Shown one piece after another: positions 50,547-57,707 of a DNA stretch of 64,000 nt (positions are counted from its first letter, which is position 1; the number at the start of each line of letters is the position of its first letter). Source of the DNA: Thermoanaerobaculia bacterium (GTDB lineage Bacteria; Acidobacteriota; Thermoanaerobaculia; Thermoanaerobaculales; Sulfomarinibacteraceae). Location of the stretch: NCBI GenBank assembly GCA_027061805.1, contig JAMOWA010000018.1, positions 62,001 to 126,000 on the forward strand. The letters are read 5' to 3'. The notes below the pieces were generated by a model. The model searched no databases. It saw only the letters and a list, made by a program, of their open reading frames with translations, and was not told where the DNA came from. The translations under genes and the position numbers were made by a program.

Positions 50547-51830
50547 ATGCTCCGGCGACTCGTCCACATCGCTATCCTGGCCCTGCTGGTCCCGGCCTGC
50601 ACCGTCAACCCGGTGACCGGAAAGTCCCAGCTCGACCTCATGGGAGAGGCCCAGGAGCTGGAGATGGGGCGCCAGCTCTATCCGCGCTACACCCAGTCGT
50701 CCCTGGGCGAGGTCCCCGACGATGGGCTCCAGACCTACGTGGACCGCGTGGGGCTGCGCCTGGCCGCGGTCTCCCACCGTCCCGAGATTCCCTGGGAGTA
50801 CAACGCGGTCAACGACCCCGACGTCAACGCCTACGCCCTTCCCGGCGGCAAGATCTCCATCACCCGCGGCCTGCTCTCCCGGATGGAGACCGAGGACGAG
50901 CTGGCCGCCGTGCTCGGGCACGAGACGGGCCACGTGACGGCCCGCCACGCCGCCCAGCACTACACCCGGGCCATGCTCACCCAGCTGGCTCTCGTGGGTG
51001 GCATGGCCTACATGGAGATCCAGGACGTGAGGTACCGGAATCTCTACGCCCTGGGTGGCATGATCGGGGCCCAGCTCGTGCTCGCCAGGTACTCCCGCGA
51101 TCAGGAGCGCCAGTCGGACCACCTGGGCCTCGAGTACATGACCGCAGCGGGCTACAACCCCGAGGGCATGGTGGACCTCCTGGAGATCCTGGACGGCGAG
51201 CACCGCAGGGAGCCCGGCCTCGTGGATCGGATGTTCGGCAGCCATCCCCTCACCCGGGAACGGATCGAGGACGCCAGGGCACGCGTGGCGGCGCTTCCCG
51301 AGGAGGACCGCGCCCGGCCTCCGGTCCGGAAGCCATTCCTCCAGCACGCGGCCCACGTGAGGGAGACGCGGGAGGCCTACGACCGCCTGGCCCAGGCCCG
51401 GCGGCTCCTGGCCGACGAGCAGCCGGAGAAGGCCCTGCCCCTGCTCCGTCAGTCCTCGGACGAGTGGCCCTCCGACGGCCTCCTTCGCGCCTTCCTCGCC
51501 GCCGTCGAGGCCGACCGCCAGCCCCGCCGGGCGCTCACCGACGCCGCCAGAGCCGCCCGGGACGCCCCGAAGATCTTCGTGGTCCAGGTGGTGGCGGCCA
51601 GGGTCTTCCTCGAGGACCGGAGGTACGACGAGGCCCTGCGCCACGCCGAGACGGCCGGGGAGATCCTCCCCGACATGGCCGACGTGGAGCTGCTCCGGGG
51701 CATGGCCCTGGAGGGGCTCGGGCGGTACCAGGACGCGGCCTGGGCGTTCCGCAGGGTCCGCGAGATCGCCCCGGACTCCGAGGCCGCGCGGGAGGCCGAG
51801 CGCCACCTCCAGGCACTGAGCGGGGCCTGA
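50547..51830 (+). CDS. M48-family metalloprotease lipoprotein with TPR-like C-terminus
   Basis: 427 aa from ATG 50547 with AGGAGGA upstream. Signal peptide with lipobox LLVPAC (about residue 17). Protease domain: HETGH at 125-129 (AAVLGHETGHVTARHAAQ), the downstream zinc ligand in RYSRDQERQSDHLGLEYMTAAGYNP, and GSHPLTRERI. Residues about 270-425 are TPR-like helices (ADEQPEKALPLLRQ and YDEALRHAETAGEILPDMAD), as in BepA/LoiP-related enzymes that survey outer-membrane assembly. No operon partner. Confidence 0.9.
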   Translation: MLRRLVHIAILALLVPACTVNPVTGKSQLDLMGEAQELEMGRQLYPRYTQSSLGEVPDDGLQTYVDRVGLRLAAVSHRPEIPWEYNAVNDPDVNAYALPGGKISITRGLLSRMETEDELAAVLGHETGHVTARHAAQHYTRAMLTQLALVGGMAYMEIQDVRYRNLYALGGMIGAQLVLARYSRDQERQSDHLGLEYMTAAGYNPEGMVDLLEILDGEHRREPGLVDRMFGSHPLTRERIEDARARVAALPEEDRARPPVRKPFLQHAAHVRETREAYDRLAQARRLLADEQPEKALPLLRQSSDEWPSDGLLRAFLAAVEADRQPRRALTDAARAARDAPKIFVVQVVAARVFLEDRRYDEALRHAETAGEILPDMADVELLRGMALEGLGRYQDAAWAFRRVREIAPDSEAAREAERHLQALSGA

Positions 51831-51984
51831 GGCCACCCCCACCACGGACGGGACCGGCAGGGCCCGGGCCGTGCAGCACCCCGCCCCGGCCCGGGCGGAG
51901 GGAGGACCTCCACGGCACCCCACCCCCGAACTCCCTCGTATTTTTCTCCACGGTCCCCTCTTCCACCACCCGCCAACACAACAA

Positions 51985-52008
51985 CGGCCGGGGGATGCTC
52001 CCCGGCCG
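51985..52008 (-). terminator. Terminator of the beta-barrel gene
   Basis: GGCCGGGG (51986-51993) pairs with CCCCGGCC (52000-52007) around a 6-nt loop. On the minus strand a TTGTTGTGTTGG tail follows, about 30 bases after the gene's stop. Confidence 0.6.
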
Positions 52009-52037
52009 CCATTGCCAATCATCGTTCCGAGGGTAGT

Positions 52038-52592
52038 TCAGAAGTGGATCACCACGCCCATGTTGATCCCGAAGCCACCGAGGTCGGCGTCGAACCTCTG
52101 GTCCCCCGCCACCGGGTCGGCGACCTTCACGTCCGTGTCCACCCAGCGGTAGATGCCCTCGGCGAAGAAATCGAAGGTGTTCCGGTTGCCCCAGTTGAAG
52201 CCCACGAGCGCGTAGAAGCCCCAGGAGTCGTCCACCCTGGCCCAGTCGGAATCGTTGAAGTAGTAGCCGAAGCCGCCACCACCGTAGGGCCGGAACGCGC
52301 GGTAGGTGTCGGCGATGTACCGGATTCCGAGCTCCACCGGCACGGTCTGCATGTCCTGGCGGTAGTAGCCGTCCCGGCCCGGCCAGTAGTCGGAGTAGGT
52401 GGAGTCGTCCAGCCAGGTGACGGTGAGGTCGGCAGCCCAGGGGCCCTCCTGCCCGGTCAGGCGGAAGCCCAGGCCGTACACGTCACCGGGGTCCTTCTCG
52501 GACCACCACGCACCGAAGATGCTCAGGTCACCGGCCGAGAGGACCGGTGCCACCAGAACCAGCAGGCACAGCAAGAACACGACCTTTTTCAT
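52038..52592 (-). CDS. Small outer-membrane beta-barrel protein
   Basis: 184 aa from ATG 52592 behind AAAGGAGAG. Signal peptide (KKVVFLLCLLVLVAPVLSA) and then about eight short alternating strands rich in Tyr, Trp, Phe and Gly (GYYRQDMQTVPVELGIRYIA, RAFRPYGGGGFGYYF, WGFYALVGFNWG, FDFFAEGIYRW). The chain ends in a terminal Phe (INMGVVIHF), the usual recognition signal for BAM. It resembles OmpW/OmpX-size barrels; the specific role is unknown. Confidence 0.85.
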   Translation of the reverse strand: MKKVVFLLCLLVLVAPVLSAGDLSIFGAWWSEKDPGDVYGLGFRLTGQEGPWAADLTVTWLDDSTYSDYWPGRDGYYRQDMQTVPVELGIRYIADTYRAFRPYGGGGFGYYFNDSDWARVDDSWGFYALVGFNWGNRNTFDFFAEGIYRWVDTDVKVADPVAGDQRFDADLGGFGINMGVVIHF

Positions 52593-52706
52593 CACCCTCT
52601 CCTTTGTCGTTCCTGTATTTACACCACCCCACATCGTGGAGTATGGACCAACGGTGGCACTATTGCAATCGGTTCTCGAATAGTCGCGGGAGGCCCAAAC
52701 CCCGTC

Positions 52707-52920
52707 TCACACCGGTTCGATGGGCTCCCCGGCCCGGGGCCCCGACAGCTGCTCGAGCTGCTGCCGGCCGGACCACAGCAGGAACGAGACCACCAGTGCC
52801 GCCTCGCCAAACCGGAGGCTCCACGAGAGATCCGGCACCAGCAGCGTCAGGACCAGCCCGAAGGTCGCCGGAACCTCTCCATGAGGGCCAGGGCCACGAT
52901 CCGGGCCGGCATCCGCCGGT
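52707..52920 (-). pseudogene. Frameshifted small membrane protein remnant
   Basis: One minus-strand frame gives MPARIVALALMER and stops soon after. The neighbouring frame continues with ATFGLVLTLLVPDLSWSL, RFGEAALVVSFLLWS and GRQQLEQLSGPRAGEPIEPV. Joining the two with a single-base shift yields a believable two-helix membrane protein tail. No family recognised. It could instead be chance, since the region is GC-rich. Confidence 0.35.
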
Positions 52921-52943
52921 TCCCAGCGCCCCCCACGGCCAGT

Positions 52944-52996
52944 GAAGATCCTTCGACTCCGCGTCACCAGGTACGTGCCGCTCCGCTCAGGATGAC
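52944..52996. repeat. Dispersed-repeat candidate (GATCCTTCGACTCCG...CTCAGGATGAC)
   Basis: The ends GATCCTTCGACTCCGC and CGCTCCGCTCAGGATGAC form the two halves of a sequence type that recurs between genes in many bacterial genomes (TCATCCTGAGC-containing repeats). Only one copy is visible here. The rest of 52593-53118 shows no gene apart from the membrane remnant. Confidence 0.4.
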
Positions 52997-53118
52997 TGGA
53001 ACGGTGGAGCCCCGTTCGCTTCGGCCGGATGGCGGTGCGGGACAGGGCTCCGTCTCCTCCGGGGCAGTGGCGGTCGCACGTCTGCTATCCTGCCGGGACC
53101 ACGGAGCGGAGGGGATCG

Positions 53119-55254
53119 ATGGAGAAGAAGCAGGGCGTGCTGAAGTCCTTCAGGCCGGTGTTCTGGCTGGTGATCCTGTTCGAGTTCTTCGAGCGGGGCT
53201 CCTACTACGGGGTCATGAGCATCCTGTCCGTCTACCTCACGGACATCCTCCACTTCGCCAAGGAGGACGTGGGCCTCATCAAGAGCACCATCCAGCCGCT
53301 GCTCTACTTCCTCCCCATCATCACCGGCGCGCTGGCCGACCGCTTCGGCTACCGGAAGACCCTCCTGGTGGCCTTCACCCTCCTGGGCGGCGGCTACGCG
53401 CTCACCTCCCAGATGACCACCTACAGCGGTGTCTTCCTGGCACTCTGCGTCATGGGCCTCGGCGCCGGCGCCTTCAAGCCCATCATCTCGGGCACCATCG
53501 CCCGGACCACCGACTCCGAGAACAGCACACTCGGCTTCGGCATCTACTACTGGTCCATCAACCTGGGTGCCTTCCTCTTCCCCCTGATCCTGGTGCCGCT
53601 GCTCAAGAACAGCATCGGCTGGCAGTGGGTCATGGTGGCCGCCGCCGTGGGCACGGGCGCCATGATCCTCCCCACGCTCCTCTTCTACCGGGAGCCCGAG
53701 GCCGAGCCCGAGAAGGCCGCGGCCCCCAGGACCTCCCTGGTCCAGACCCTGGCCGACGCCTTCGAGATCATCTACTCGCCCGTGATCCTGGTGGTCAGCG
53801 CCGCCCGGCGGCGCCGTGCGGTGGCCGTGGCCGCGCTGGTGATCGGCGCGGCCTTCACCGCCCTGGCCGCCCGCCAGTACCTGGCCCCCCGCGAGGTGAC
53901 CGCCGCCTCCCCGGGCGAGGCCTTCACCGTGGAGGGACGGCTCCTGGAGGTGACGGTGGACCGGAACATGACGGTCCCCGACGCCTGGGTCGTGGAGCAC
54001 GAGGCCGGCGAGGAGCCCCACGTCCGCCTGGTGGTCCACCAGCCGGCCCGGGTGGAGGCCGAGGCCCCGGCGATCCTCGACGAGCTGGGCCTGCCCGGCC
54101 TCGACGCCGCCGGTCTCGTCCGGATGGTGGAGGAGGCCTCCAGGCCGCTCCGCATCACGGTTCGGGTCGACGGGCGCGGTGGCGCCTTCTCCGTGGAGCG
54201 GCCCTCGGCCGACAGCGTGGTCCTCCGGGTGCCGGACCCCGGCGTCTGGACCACGCAGCGGGAGGCGATCCTCGCCGGGCTCCGGGCCATCCCCCGCCTC
54301 CGGGTGCTCCCGGAATCCGTGGTGGACGACCTCTTCGCCCGGGCGGCGAAGCGCCCGTTCCTGCTGGCCTTCATCGCGCTGGTGCTCCTGGTGGCCGCCG
54401 CGGTGATCCTGCTCCAGCCCGGCTACCGGCGGGCCGGAGGGACGGGACGCCTGGCCTACATGGCGGGCACCGTGGCCGTCGGCGCGGCGGTGGTCTGGCT
54501 GCTTCCGGGCCTGAGCCTCTTCGCGCGCATCGTGTCCTCGGTCATCTACCTGACCGTGCTCGCGCTCTACCTCATGGACTTCGCGGACCTCGACCGCTAC
54601 CGCGACCACTGGCGCTTCCTGCTCCTGATCTTCCTCTACTCGGGCTTCTGGGTGCTCTACTTCCAGATGTTCGATTCGGTGCTCTGGTACGTGCAGGCCT
54701 ACGTGGACGCCTCCTCGCTGAACCGCTTCGTCAACGGCCTCTTCGCCTCGCTGGGCCTCGGCTTCGCCTGGCGCTTCGACGTGGAGCACGTGACCGTGAT
54801 CAACGCGGGCACCATCATCCTGCTCCAGCTGCTGGTGTCCTCCATCGTGCGCAAGACCCGGGCCCTGCCCACCATGATCACGGGCATCGCCATGGGCACG
54901 GTGGGCATGGCCATGCTGGCCGTCTCCACCGGCATCTGGGTGTTCATCGCCGGGATCGTGATCTTCTCCATCGGTGAGATGACGGCCCACCCCAAGTTCA
55001 TCAGCTACGTGGGCCAGATCGCGCCGCGAGACCGGGTGGCCACCTACATGGGCTACATCTTCCTCTACGGCGTCATCGGCTCCTCCATCGGCGGCGTGCT
55101 GGGCGCCAAGCTGTACGTCCACTGGGTGGACCAGCTCAACCAGCCGCGGACGCTCTGGCTCATCTTCGCCTCCATCGGGCTGGTGACCATCGTGTCGCTG
55201 CTGCTCTACAGCCGCTTCGTCCACCGGGACGAGACCGCCGGTGGGCAGGCGTAG
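53119..55254 (+). CDS. POT/PTR-family proton-coupled oligopeptide transporter with inserted domain
   Basis: 711 aa against about 450-500 for normal bacterial POTs. ATG 53119 follows GGAGGGGA. The N-half carries the ExxER-type motif FEFFERGSYYGV (about 20-31) and ALADRFGYRKTLL, then FGIYYWSINLGAF, a POT signature. After the sixth helix, two extra helices (about 232-252 and 410-432) flank a soluble domain of about 155 residues (VEGRLLEVTVDRNMTVPDAW, LRITVRVDGRGGAFSVE, RLRVLPESVVDDLF). The C-half follows (FQMFDSVLWYVQAYVD, FSIGEMTAHPKFISYVGQIAP). In prokaryotic POTs the loop between the two extra helices faces the periplasm, so the domain is probably external. Confidence 0.85.
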   Translation: MEKKQGVLKSFRPVFWLVILFEFFERGSYYGVMSILSVYLTDILHFAKEDVGLIKSTIQPLLYFLPIITGALADRFGYRKTLLVAFTLLGGGYALTSQMTTYSGVFLALCVMGLGAGAFKPIISGTIARTTDSENSTLGFGIYYWSINLGAFLFPLILVPLLKNSIGWQWVMVAAAVGTGAMILPTLLFYREPEAEPEKAAAPRTSLVQTLADAFEIIYSPVILVVSAARRRRAVAVAALVIGAAFTALAARQYLAPREVTAASPGEAFTVEGRLLEVTVDRNMTVPDAWVVEHEAGEEPHVRLVVHQPARVEAEAPAILDELGLPGLDAAGLVRMVEEASRPLRITVRVDGRGGAFSVERPSADSVVLRVPDPGVWTTQREAILAGLRAIPRLRVLPESVVDDLFARAAKRPFLLAFIALVLLVAAAVILLQPGYRRAGGTGRLAYMAGTVAVGAAVVWLLPGLSLFARIVSSVIYLTVLALYLMDFADLDRYRDHWRFLLLIFLYSGFWVLYFQMFDSVLWYVQAYVDASSLNRFVNGLFASLGLGFAWRFDVEHVTVINAGTIILLQLLVSSIVRKTRALPTMITGIAMGTVGMAMLAVSTGIWVFIAGIVIFSIGEMTAHPKFISYVGQIAPRDRVATYMGYIFLYGVIGSSIGGVLGAKLYVHWVDQLNQPRTLWLIFASIGLVTIVSLLLYSRFVHRDETAGGQA

Positions 55255-55261
55255 GGGGACC

Positions 55262-55726
55262 ATGGGCCACGAGATCGAGCGCAAGTTCCTCGTGCGGGAC
55301 GAGAGCTGGCGGAAGGGCGCCTCCGGCACCCCGTACCGGCAGGGGTACCTCGCCATCGCACGGGAGTGCACCGTCCGGGTCCGGATCTCCGGAGACGGGG
55401 CGTGGCTCACGGTCAAGGGCCCGGCCCGGGGCCTGACCCGCCTCGAGTTCGAGTACGGCATCCCGCCGGCCGACGCCGCCGCCATGCTCGAGGAGCTCTG
55501 CCCCCATCCCCCCATCGAGAAGACCCGCTACCGGATCCCCTTCGGCGGCCTGGTCTGGGAGGTGGACGAGTTCCACGGGGCCAACGAGGGCCTGGTCCTG
55601 GCCGAGGTGGAGCTCGAGCGCGAGGACCAGCCCGTGGAGCTGCCGCCGTGGGTTGGCCGGGAGGTCACCGGCGACCCCAGGTACCTCAACGCGTACCTGG
55701 CCGAGCATCCCCACACCACGTGGTGA
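55262..55726 (+). CDS. CYTH domain protein (triphosphatase/adenylate-cyclase-like)
   Basis: 154 aa from ATG 55262, with AGGGGGA upstream. The CYTH signature HEIERKFLVRD (ExExK) opens the tunnel fold. Further charged strands follow: CTVRVRISGDGAWLTVKG, RLEFEYGIP, IEKTRYRIPFGGLVWEVDEF and VLAEVELERED. The members closest in layout are inorganic triphosphatases; cyclase activity needs testing. It follows the POT gene by only 7 bases and is probably co-transcribed. Confidence 0.88.
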   Translation: MGHEIERKFLVRDESWRKGASGTPYRQGYLAIARECTVRVRISGDGAWLTVKGPARGLTRLEFEYGIPPADAAAMLEELCPHPPIEKTRYRIPFGGLVWEVDEFHGANEGLVLAEVELEREDQPVELPPWVGREVTGDPRYLNAYLAEHPHTTW

Positions 55727-55740
55727 CACCGTCCGATACC

Positions 55741-55896
55741 ATGGGTACCGTGCAGCGACTCACACGCCTCGCCGCGACCCTCGCGCTCGGCACCGCCGTG
55801 GCCTGCGGCGGCGCACCCGGTGTGCAGCGTCACGAAACCGTGGCACCATGGGGGCTCCCGGGGCTTGACAGCGCCCCCTCTTCCCATCATTATTGA
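55741..55896 (+). CDS. Possible short lipoprotein or truncated gene
   Basis: 51 codons from ATG 55741 encode a lipoprotein-type signal (RLTRLAATLALGTAVACG) and then only 30 residues. No ribosome site is visible. The frame ends inside the mraZ promoter/operator. It may be the stub of a lost lipoprotein gene or a chance frame. Confidence 0.3.
   Translation: MGTVQRLTRLAATLALGTAVACGGAPGVQRHETVAPWGLPGLDSAPSSHHY
55865..55893 (+). promoter_or_regulatory. Promoter of the mra/dcw cluster
   Basis: A consensus -35 TTGACA (55865-55870) and a -10 CATTAT (55888-55893) are separated by 17 bases. Transcription would start near 55900, inside the GTGG array. Confidence 0.7.
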
Positions 55897-55940
55897 GTGG
55901 TCAGAAGTGGCTCAAAATGGCCCGGAGTGGTTTGGCGGCC
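55897..55940 (+). promoter_or_regulatory. Predicted MraZ operator (10-bp periodic GTGG array)
   Basis: GTGG occurs at 55897, 55907 and 55927, with ATGG at 55917 in phase; a weaker GGCC lies at 55937. Direct repeats of (T/G)TGG-type boxes every 10 bp upstream of mraZ are the known binding pattern of MraZ in E. coli and mollicutes. Here they overlap the predicted start site, consistent with autorepression. Confidence 0.7.
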
Positions 55941-55977
55941 CCGAGACGGGCGTCATCCGCGCGGCCGAGGGGGAGTG

Positions 55978-56421
55978 GTGGAGCGTTTTCGTGGAGGTTT
56001 TCCGGCGACCGTGGACGCCAAGGGGCGCGTCAAGCTGCCGGCGAGGCTCCGCGAGCAGCTGGACGGCGGATTCGGCCGCGAGCTCTACGTCTGTTCCTTC
56101 TTCCCCCACGAGCTGCGGCTCTACCCGCTGCCCGTCTGGGAGCTGGTGGAGGAGAAGCTCCTCTCCAAGCCCGCCATGAAGCCGGCCGTGCTCAAGCTCA
56201 TCGAGCGGGTGAACTACGGCCAGCAGGTGGAGATGGACGACCAGGGGCGGGTTCTGATCCCGGCGCTGCTCCGGGAGATGGTGGACGTGGACGGCGAGGT
56301 GGTGGTGTCCGGCCGGATCAACCACCTGGCGGTCACCCGGCGGGACCGTGCGGCGGGGATCCTCAAGGCCCCCTCCCTGAGCGACGATGAGCTGGAAGAG
56401 CTGGCACAGCTGGAGCTGTGA
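55978..56421 (+). CDS. mraZ: Transcriptional regulator MraZ
   Basis: 147 aa. GTG 55978 (or the adjacent GTG 55975) follows CGAGGGGGAG. Two AbrB-like SpoVT/MraZ halves are visible: FPATVDAKGRVKLPARLRE (residues 8-26) and VEMDDQGRVLIPALLREMV (about 82-100), each with the DxxGR core. Forms ring-shaped oligomers that bind repeated boxes upstream of its own operon. First gene of the division/wall cluster. Confidence 0.94.
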   Translation: MERFRGGFPATVDAKGRVKLPARLREQLDGGFGRELYVCSFFPHELRLYPLPVWELVEEKLLSKPAMKPAVLKLIERVNYGQQVEMDDQGRVLIPALLREMVDVDGEVVVSGRINHLAVTRRDRAAGILKAPSLSDDELEELAQLEL

Positions 56422-56433
56422 TGGGGGGGAACG

Positions 56434-57372
56434 ATGTCCGCACACCACGTTCCCGTCCTCCGCGACTCCGTGGTCGCGCTGCTGCGGCCCTCGGCGCCCG
56501 GCCTTCTGGTGGATGCAACGGTGGGGCTCGGCGGACACGCCGCCGCCCTCCTCGGCGCGGACCCGGGTTTCCGGCTCCTCGGTCTCGATCGTGACGGGGA
56601 GGCCCTGGAGCTGGCGCGAGAGCGGCTCCGGGGGTACGGGAATCGGGTGCGCCTGGTCCGGGCCCGTTTCTCGGAGCTTCCCCGGATCCTCGCAGAGCTC
56701 GCCGAGGAGCCGCCCGCGGCCATCCTCGCGGATCTGGGCTGCTCCTCGCTCCAGCTCGACGACCCGGGCCGGGGGTTCTCGTTCCGCCTGGACGGTCCGC
56801 TGGACATGCGCATGGGGAGCGAGGGCCCCACGGCAGCGGACCTGGTCAACTCCCTGGACGAGGAGGAGCTGATGCGGATCCTCTGGAACTTCGGCGAGGA
56901 GCGGCGCGCCCGCGCCATCGCACGGGCCATCGTGGACCGCAGGAAGGGCGGACCGCTCACCACGACCCGGGAGCTGGCCGAGGTGGTGATCCAGGTGCTC
57001 GGGCCGGGACGCAGGGGCCGGGTCCACCCCGCCACCCGCACCTTCCAGGCGCTCCGCATCGCCGTCAACGACGAGCTCGGGGAGATCGAGCGCTTCCTGG
57101 AACCCGCAGTGGATGCCCTGCGCCCCGGTGGGCGCCTGGCGGTGATCTCCTTCCACTCCCTGGAGGACCGCATCGTCAAGCACACCCTGCGCCGCCTGGA
57201 GGGACGGTGCACCTGCCCCCCCGGCCTCCCGGTGTGCCGGTGCGGCGCCACGGCGAAGGTGCGGCTCCTGACCCGCCGCCCCGTGACCCCCTCGCCGGCC
57301 GAGGAGGCCGCCAACCCACGCGCCCGCTCGGCCCGGCTCCGGGCCGCCGAGCGCGTCGAGGGAGACGCCTGA
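56434..57372 (+). CDS. rsmH: 16S rRNA (C1402-N4) methyltransferase RsmH
   Basis: 312 aa; ATG 56434, with GGGGGGAA upstream. Family motifs: HHVPVLRDSVVALL, DATVGLGGHAAALL (SAM site), LDRDGEALELA, DLGCSSLQLDDPGRGFSFR, GPLDMRM, RTFQALRIAVNDEL and FHSLEDRIVK. Methylates C1402 in the ribosomal P site. The normal second gene after mraZ. Confidence 0.96.
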   Translation: MSAHHVPVLRDSVVALLRPSAPGLLVDATVGLGGHAAALLGADPGFRLLGLDRDGEALELARERLRGYGNRVRLVRARFSELPRILAELAEEPPAAILADLGCSSLQLDDPGRGFSFRLDGPLDMRMGSEGPTAADLVNSLDEEELMRILWNFGEERRARAIARAIVDRRKGGPLTTTRELAEVVIQVLGPGRRGRVHPATRTFQALRIAVNDELGEIERFLEPAVDALRPGGRLAVISFHSLEDRIVKHTLRRLEGRCTCPPGLPVCRCGATAKVRLLTRRPVTPSPAEEAANPRARSARLRAAERVEGDA

Positions 57373-57374
57373 CC

Positions 57375-57707
57375 ATGGAGTCCCGGGTCCTCCGCCCCGC
57401 CAACCGGTTCCTGAACCGGCAGAGGGACCGCCACTGGCACCTGGTGCTGGCGGGGACCCTGGTCCTGGCCCTGGTGGTGGCCCTGGTGCTGGCCCTGGTG
57501 GGCTGGCCACGGCTGGAGTCCATGGCGCTCCACTACGACCTGCTCCGGCTGCGCGGCCAGGTGGAGGAGCTGGAACGCCACCAGCGGGAGCTCGAGGCGG
57601 AGCTCGAGGCGGAGCGAAACCCCGTCCGGCTCGCCCGGCGGGCCCGCGAGATCGGCCTGGTCCCGCCCGAGGAGGCCGGAACCCCCGGTGTGGAGGCTGC
57701 GCCGTGA
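57375..57707 (+). CDS. ftsL: Cell division protein FtsL
   Basis: 110 aa in the canonical position between rsmH and ftsI. A short cytoplasmic start, one helix (about 24-42, LVLAGTLVLALVVALVLALV), and a periplasmic leucine-zipper coiled coil (LLRLRGQVEELERHQRELEAELEAE), then RLARRAREIGLVPPE, as in FtsL/FtsB-type proteins. Links FtsQB to FtsWI. The call rests on layout and context because FtsL is poorly conserved. Confidence 0.85.
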   Translation: MESRVLRPANRFLNRQRDRHWHLVLAGTLVLALVVALVLALVGWPRLESMALHYDLLRLRGQVEELERHQRELEAELEAERNPVRLARRAREIGLVPPEEAGTPGVEAAP

